Shown: positions 58,761 to 64,000 of the stretch, piece by piece | Layout of the letters: each line of letters begins with the position of its first letter | How positions within the stretch are numbered: position 1 is the first letter of the stretch | Assembly (NCBI GenBank): GCA_039619475.1 | Contig: CM077115.1 | Location: forward strand, 553,372,826 to 553,436,825 | Source of the DNA: Icerya purchasi | Taxonomy: Eukaryota; Arthropoda; Insecta; Hemiptera; Monophlebidae | Direction of reading: 5' to 3' | DNA: 64,000 nucleotides | The notes under the pieces: generated by a model | What the model saw: only the letters and a program-made list of their open reading frames with translations | Databases searched by the model: none | Told to the model about the DNA's origin: nothing | Made by a program: the position numbers and the translations under genes

Positions 58761-59335
58761 TTCCTTACCCAAAGAAACCTACACACTCTCAACGAAACTC
58801 CTTAATCCTTATTTTCAGATAGCTACACTCAAAATTCCAAGATCCTTTCCTTTCTAAAAGCTACTCAACTTTACCAAAAAATTGAAGTTAAGTAGTTCCC
58901 CCCGCCTCAAGACAAAAGGTTGCACACAGCGGAAGAAAAAATAATTTAAAAGTTATTTTAGAAATTCTATGTATGATCAGCTAAATGAACTTGAGAGAGT
59001 CTATGAAAGGAAAGTGAACGATGCTTTTCAATTTTTTAAAAAGTGCTAAAATAAATTTGGTAATTTATATTCTCTGGTTATAACGTTCACTAAAAAATCT
59101 TTCATACGAAATATATAAGGTTTTAATGAAAAAATGATTAATCATTTTATATTAGAGAAGGATATAAGAATAACACTTCCTTATAAATTACTATAAAAAA
59201 AATGTTTGCGCAATACTTACTGGTTAAACTTTAAAAAAAATAAAATTAATCTTCTTATTCACAGTATCCCCAGCCACCACTGATGTATGTATATATGTTT
59301 TATTTATTTATATATATTTATATATATATATGTAT
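58761..59335. other. Unannotated stretch ending in TA repeats
   Basis: No frame recognised; TA repeats at 59285-59333. Confidence 0.4.
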
Positions 59336-60523
59336 CGGTGATTGATATAATCGACTAAAAATATCTGTCGTCTTTAAAAAATCTGCTCATTTGCAGGTTT
59401 CAAATATTAAATAAGTAGCATGTACCCTAGTGTTGCTGATTCGGAGATTGTTCCACCACATTCATTGAAGATTTATTAAGAAAAAGATATATTTAATTAC
59501 TATTTCAGTTACTTTATATTTTGTACTTCAAAAAAATGCTTTCACTTTAGTGGCTTTTTCCCGTGAATAGTTAATATTTTGTCGCATTACACCCATCACA
59601 AACGTGGATTTTTGTTATCTAAAAAATGTTCACTTTGATAGTATCTAAACTTAGTTTTAATAGCAAAATGTTCTTTAATGTGTTTAAAAAAACATTAGAT
59701 TGTTGTTACAGTCATTATATTAAAATAATCGAATAAATAATCAGCGTTATTTTTAAATGATGGCAATTTTAAATACAATTATTCTCGTTATATTCTTCAC
59801 AAGTTTGAACTATAAAAGTGAATTAAAAAAGTGGTTAATTTTAAATACTTCTAAAGGCATAGAACCAATTAGTCTCTATTTCTTAAGCAGATTATAAATA
59901 CATTATTCTTTTATTTATTAAAGAATTATAAATTAAAAACTTACCAATAACTACAACTTTTAAAGATTTAACATCATAAATGTAATTTATAGATAAATCA
60001 ATTATAACCAAATTATTCGGGAACTAGTTCCTTTTCAACATCGTCAATTATTTCTAGTTCTGAATGTTACCTAGGTATTTAAAGTGAAATTTGGGTACTT
60101 CACTTGATTATCTAAATATTTTAAACTATTAACTATAAACAAATACACTACAAGTATATTATTTAAAATTAACATCACTTTAGTTTTACAATAAGACGTA
60201 AAAAGTATAAGAATTCAGTTTTGAATTAAAAAATAAATCTATAATAATAATCACAAATAAAATTAATTTAAACACTATATCACCCACTTGAACAAATTTT
60301 AACTATTATAAAATTTTTAAATAGATTATTAAAGTAACTTATATAAACCAACTAATAAATATCAGTCACGTTTAGAATCGACTAATGTTAGCCACTTTTA
60401 AAAGAAATTTTTAAAATCTACCAACATTTGCCTATTTGAAACTAATTTTTAAAAGTAACAGTTTTTTGTTTATTAAAATAATCGAATTCGCAGTTAACCA
60501 TTAGTCGATTATGTCCATCACTG
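59336..60523. mobile_element. Non-autonomous hAT-like element, about 1.2 kb
   Basis: Left end CGGTGATTGATATAATCGAC and right end GTCGATTATGTCCATCACTG are inverted complements over about 24 bases with a few mismatches; CAGTGATGG is a usual hAT terminus. The word AATCGACTAATG recurs inside near the right end (about 60376). The interior is AT-rich and noncoding. It sits between TA repeats, so the expected 8-bp duplication cannot be tested. Confidence 0.55.
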
Positions 60524-61628
60524 ATATATATATATATATATGTATATACATAGAGAAAGAAAACATTTAGAACGACGAAAATGCTATATCATATAAGGAA
60601 CTTTACTAGATAATATATAATATATGAGCACATACAACAAAACGTACAAAAATCGATCTTAAGAATACGTGATAATATAATAACAAAAAAAGTGGTAATG
60701 AAAACCGAATCAACTCGCGAGATATATGATGGTAAACATATATTTCACTTAAACATTATTTTTATTTAATGTTACTCTAAATTACTGAACACCCCCCGCA
60801 GAAACCCTTGTAATAACCGTTGCAATTACTTCTAGACTATTACAAATAAATTTTTTTCACCGAAATTTTCCATAATTCTGAAACGAATTTTTTGTATATA
60901 AAAATTTAGTTTACCGAATAATCATTTAATGAAAATTCAACAGTTACCGGACAAATTTATTTAAAAAAGAAAATAATAAAATCAAAAGTAAATCGTTACG
61001 GTAACATTTGTATATTTTTTAAATTATTTGTCGCATTCATTTTATACATACATACGCAAGCACACTACACAAATTTAAACAGTGGCAATTGTGTATATGT
61101 TAGAATATTTCGTATAATTACGCGAAAAAAGAACGCATTCGATGCTCTTCATTAAAAAACTGAATTGACAGAAATTTAACAAATAAATATCACCCCGAAA
61201 ATATAAATTGGAAATTTTTTTTATAATTGCACTACCAGTACTTTCAACACAAACCACTTTTTTGTAATTATTCCTAATTTGCGAGCTACTTTCTTTTATT
61301 TACTTTTTCTCTTTCAAAAAAATCATATTTTGCTAATCGTAATCATAGTTACTTTTATCGTGCTCTTTCTTGCATTTGCGCATTTGAATAGCAACATATT
61401 TTATGTTTAGTAATTTCATTAAAAGGAAATTTTTAAGTGAATTTATTACATAAAGATTGATTACCAGCACTTTGATACCACAAAATTACTTTCATTATTT
61501 GAAATGTCACGTATCACTATGGCCTTCAATTTCTTACCTGTCATAAAAAATAATTGCATCAATAATAGTTAATATTTTTTTTTATTTGAACAGATTTTTT
61601 ATAATCCTTCAGATAATTTGCGATTAAA

Positions 61629-61673
<45 letters not shown>

Positions 61674-63352
61674 TTCGTTCAACAGAAAATACAATTTTTG
61701 AAGAAAACTATTAAACCATGCTTTATAAAAAATTTCAGTTTTTTCGTTCAAAGTAATCGTAACGGTAGTCGTTTACCGTACTGTTACCATATTCAGGTAA
61801 TGCAATGGTCCCAAAATAATATTAAATCCTCGGCAGATTTTGTATCACACCAATAAAATAAGACACCACAACAATCACATAAACGTATAATTATTTACAC
61901 GCGTGATGTACACATTAAATTAACACTAATTTACACATTAATTATACGCGGTTAATCGGAATAAATAATTACCAATAAGACGAATTCTTTAAAAAAATTA
62001 ATTTTAAAATACTTTTTTATAGCCCGTAGATTTCTGTATATTTATACTAAAATAACAAAATAACAACATCGTTTAGAATATATCAAAATGGCAGCAAATG
62101 TATCCTCCGAATCTTAGTAATGAAAACTTTTTCCATTAAATCCGGAGTATTTTATCGTTGTTACTGCTATATTTTTATTTTTTTTTCATATTATTATAAT
62201 AATGTGTGTGTATACATATATGTATATATATATATAAAATTTTAAATAATAAAATCGAAATTACCGTAATTCATAATAATAAAATTTATAATTGGTGACT
62301 TTCTTTTTTCTTTTTTAATATAAAATCCGTACTAGAAAAAAAAGAAAAAAAATACTAAATATACACAGCAACGACGGTATACGCATAATAAATAATTACG
62401 AAAATTTCTATCCGCGGCTAATAAAACAACGTATATGAAAAGAAAGTAGGTGAAATTTTTTACCCAAAAATTCTACCATGCGGAATCCATTTTCACATGC
62501 ATGGTTTATCTACAGTTATTCTTAACGATTTTTCTTTCTTTGGTGAACTCATAAATGTGACCTTATTTGTAAGCGCCGCTTCCATTCTCATTTTGGTCGA
62601 CTTGAGTTTTCTGTCGTTTCTCGTATTATTCCTCTCATGGACAATTACGGTGGAATGGATGGGATCCCTCGTATCTCTAAATATAACAACAAATACCGGA
62701 AAAACGATAAATAATTTACAAAATGAATAAACCGCCGAGTATAGTTTGATATAAATTTCACTTGGTGTCAAGGTACATTTAAATGTACTGCTTTTTACTA
62801 TTACTCATCGAAGATAAAGACAAACAAAGGCTTTTCTTATGCAAAAAATAAAATATTTTTCTGGTAATCTTTTCACTATTAATTATTTTCTAAAACCTGT
62901 TTTTGTGCATTTATACGGTTCCAATCTGCATTAGGGATTTCGCAAAGCAAGATGATTCGGAAACTTATGGCAACGCTGTCATTACCATTTGTACAGGCAA
63001 ATGAATTATTGCATACATCTAAGAAGTGTACATTAAAGTTGATGTTACAATTTTTTTTTTTTTTTTTTTGAGACTTTAAAGATTAACGCGAATATTATGA
63101 ACATAAACAGCGAAAAGGATATGATTCCCCAATTATTTCCTTTTTCCCTTATATTTTCGACTAAATTTGGCAATTTTATTTATTACTTTAATTCTTCATT
63201 TAAGAACTAAATATTCCTCTTAATTCCTTATACAACCATCAATATAATATAAAACTATTAATATTTTATTCGAAGCACTGATAATTTGGAAAATAATTTT
63301 TAAATGTTTCAATTTTTTAACAAATTTTTCATTAATTTTCCTATTTATTATG
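60524..63352. other. Unannotated AT-rich stretch
   Basis: Contains (TA)n at 60524-60541, 61633-61668 and 62214-62235 and a T run at 63051-63070. Two overlapping open frames at 62493-62771 on opposite strands are unrecognised. No transposon block seen. Confidence 0.4.
61633..61668. repeat. (TA)n microsatellite
   Basis: About 18 uninterrupted TA units. Confidence 0.9.
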
Positions 63353-64000
63353 ACTAGGCTTGGTGGATGTCTATATTTCTGCATCGCGATACATCGGGAA
63401 GTAAACATCACGATATCACAATGTATCACGATTTTTATTTCCAAAAAAAAAAAATAAAAAAAATAAAAAAAAACAACAAAAAAAAACAGTGCAGCTTAAT
63501 TATACTACATAACTAGATGCTTAAGATTAAAGTAGTCATATTAGTAAATAGTTTTCATTAATAAATAATTCAGCTTGCGTTTAAGGTAATATTTAAGCTA
63601 ATTCTTACTTTTAGTTAAAAAAAAATAAAGGTGTTCAATAAATTTTATTACTTAACAACTTTTAACGAAATATATGAACATTAACGAAACACAATGGAAA
63701 ATAAAGTGGTCGATGTAAAATATAGAAATTTATGCATTTTTTATATTTCGAGCTAAAACAATTTGTATTTCTGCATTTTTCGGGAGTAGTGCTGCTCTTT
63801 GACGTGTTATTACATTTCCTCCTCTGCTAAAAACCCTTTCTGAAGCACCTTGAATTACCAAGTATATTTTGAATGATTTTTCATGCAAGGAAAAGAATCC
63901 TCGTGAGTTTTCCACCATGTCAATGGATTTTTTTCTAAACTAACTGTAAGCATCAATAAGTAATTATTGAGTTCATTTTTTTTAGCTCTTTCAGATTGAT
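63353..64000 (-). mobile_element. hAT transposon, 3' end running off the window
   Basis: On the minus strand the frame 63918-63730 reads a transposase C-terminus. The likely terminus is near 63353 (TAGGCTTGGTGGATGTC on the plus strand), followed by subterminal words such as GCATCGCGATACATCG (63382-63397) and ATCACGATATCACAATG, of the kind found near hAT ends. An A-rich low-complexity tract lies at 63443-63487. Confidence 0.55.
63730..64000 (-). pseudogene. hAT transposase C-terminal dimerisation region
   Basis: Reads KNPLTWWKTHED-like residues (about 63935-63900, across a frame change), then IYLVIQGASERVFSRGGNVI and TRQRAALLPKNAEIQI. The pattern SERxFSxxGxxxxxxRxxLxPxNAexL is the conserved C-terminal dimerisation block of hAT transposases. 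The catalytic part lies beyond the window's right edge; at least one frame change is already visible. Confidence 0.75.

Noticed and set aside
62493..62771. Antiparallel open frames of 92 and 77 codons
   Set aside because: Neither shows a family motif or splice context; they shadow each other in AT-rich DNA.
1..64000. CRISPR arrays, prokaryotic operons, integrated plasmid or phage
   Set aside because: No regularly spaced repeats or bacterial-type gene clusters; introns, poly-A tails and eukaryotic transposons throughout.

Overview
This is a gene-poor, AT-rich stretch of eukaryotic nuclear DNA, most likely from an insect and probably a hemipteran. Three things point that way: a spliced MADF-BESS (Adf-1-like) gene, R1-clade and RTE-like LINEs with piggyBac, hAT and Mutator-like transposons, and MITEs with long poly-C/poly-G runs. 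The species is inference. There are no prokaryotic operons, rRNA genes or CRISPR arrays. Most open frames are chance frames in AT-rich DNA or remnants of transposon proteins.

Host genes. One gene is well supported: a two-exon MADF-BESS regulator of 314 residues (coding 42919-43087 and 47781-48556, + strand). It has canonical splice sites and a phase-1 intron of 4,693 bp full of MITEs. A second likely gene is an intronless 112-codon ORF at 15787-16125 with an HMG-box-like (MST-HMG/protamine-like) domain. Two short segments that look like terminal exons (23040-23172 and 31724-31853) are weak candidates.

1-11 kb: two opposing LINE scraps; a nearly complete but stop-ridden I-like LINE (1567-5757) with ORF1 remnant, endonuclease, RT and RNase H; a short hAT-related element (5936-6218); a TTAA-bounded inverted-repeat element (8022-8249) abutting a piggyBac element with intact TTAA sites (8250-9923); a truncated LINE flanked by ~75-bp target-site duplications (10121-10648); and a perfect 42-bp hairpin. 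11-15 kb: a three-level nest, with a tRNA-derived SINE inside an R1-clade LINE inside a CR1/Jockey-like LINE, each of the two insertions having its own target-site duplication. 15-23 kb: the HMG gene, a Mutator-like transposon with an R1 fragment inside it, further LINE 3' ends, and a decayed ORF with USP-type cysteine-peptidase boxes.

24-42 kb: LINE remnants dominate. Two paralogous RNase H-bearing LINEs on the + strand (27.1-29.2 and 34.2-36.6 kb) are interleaved with RTE-like remnants on the - strand. A 328-bp segment is almost identical at 31.1 and 34.6 kb. A possible solo LTR (39.6-40.3 kb) and a hAT/DUF4371 transposase remnant follow. 42.6-48.6 kb is the MADF-BESS gene. 48.6-64 kb is mostly unannotated AT-rich DNA, with a degraded unclassified ORF at 50.1-50.8 kb, another RNase H LINE (55.6-58.8 kb), a 1.2-kb non-autonomous hAT-like element, and the 3' end of a hAT transposase at the right edge.

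No multi-gene functional system was found. The value of the window lies in two probable host genes and in unusually readable insertion histories. All family names come from motif recognition by eye, not from database searches.
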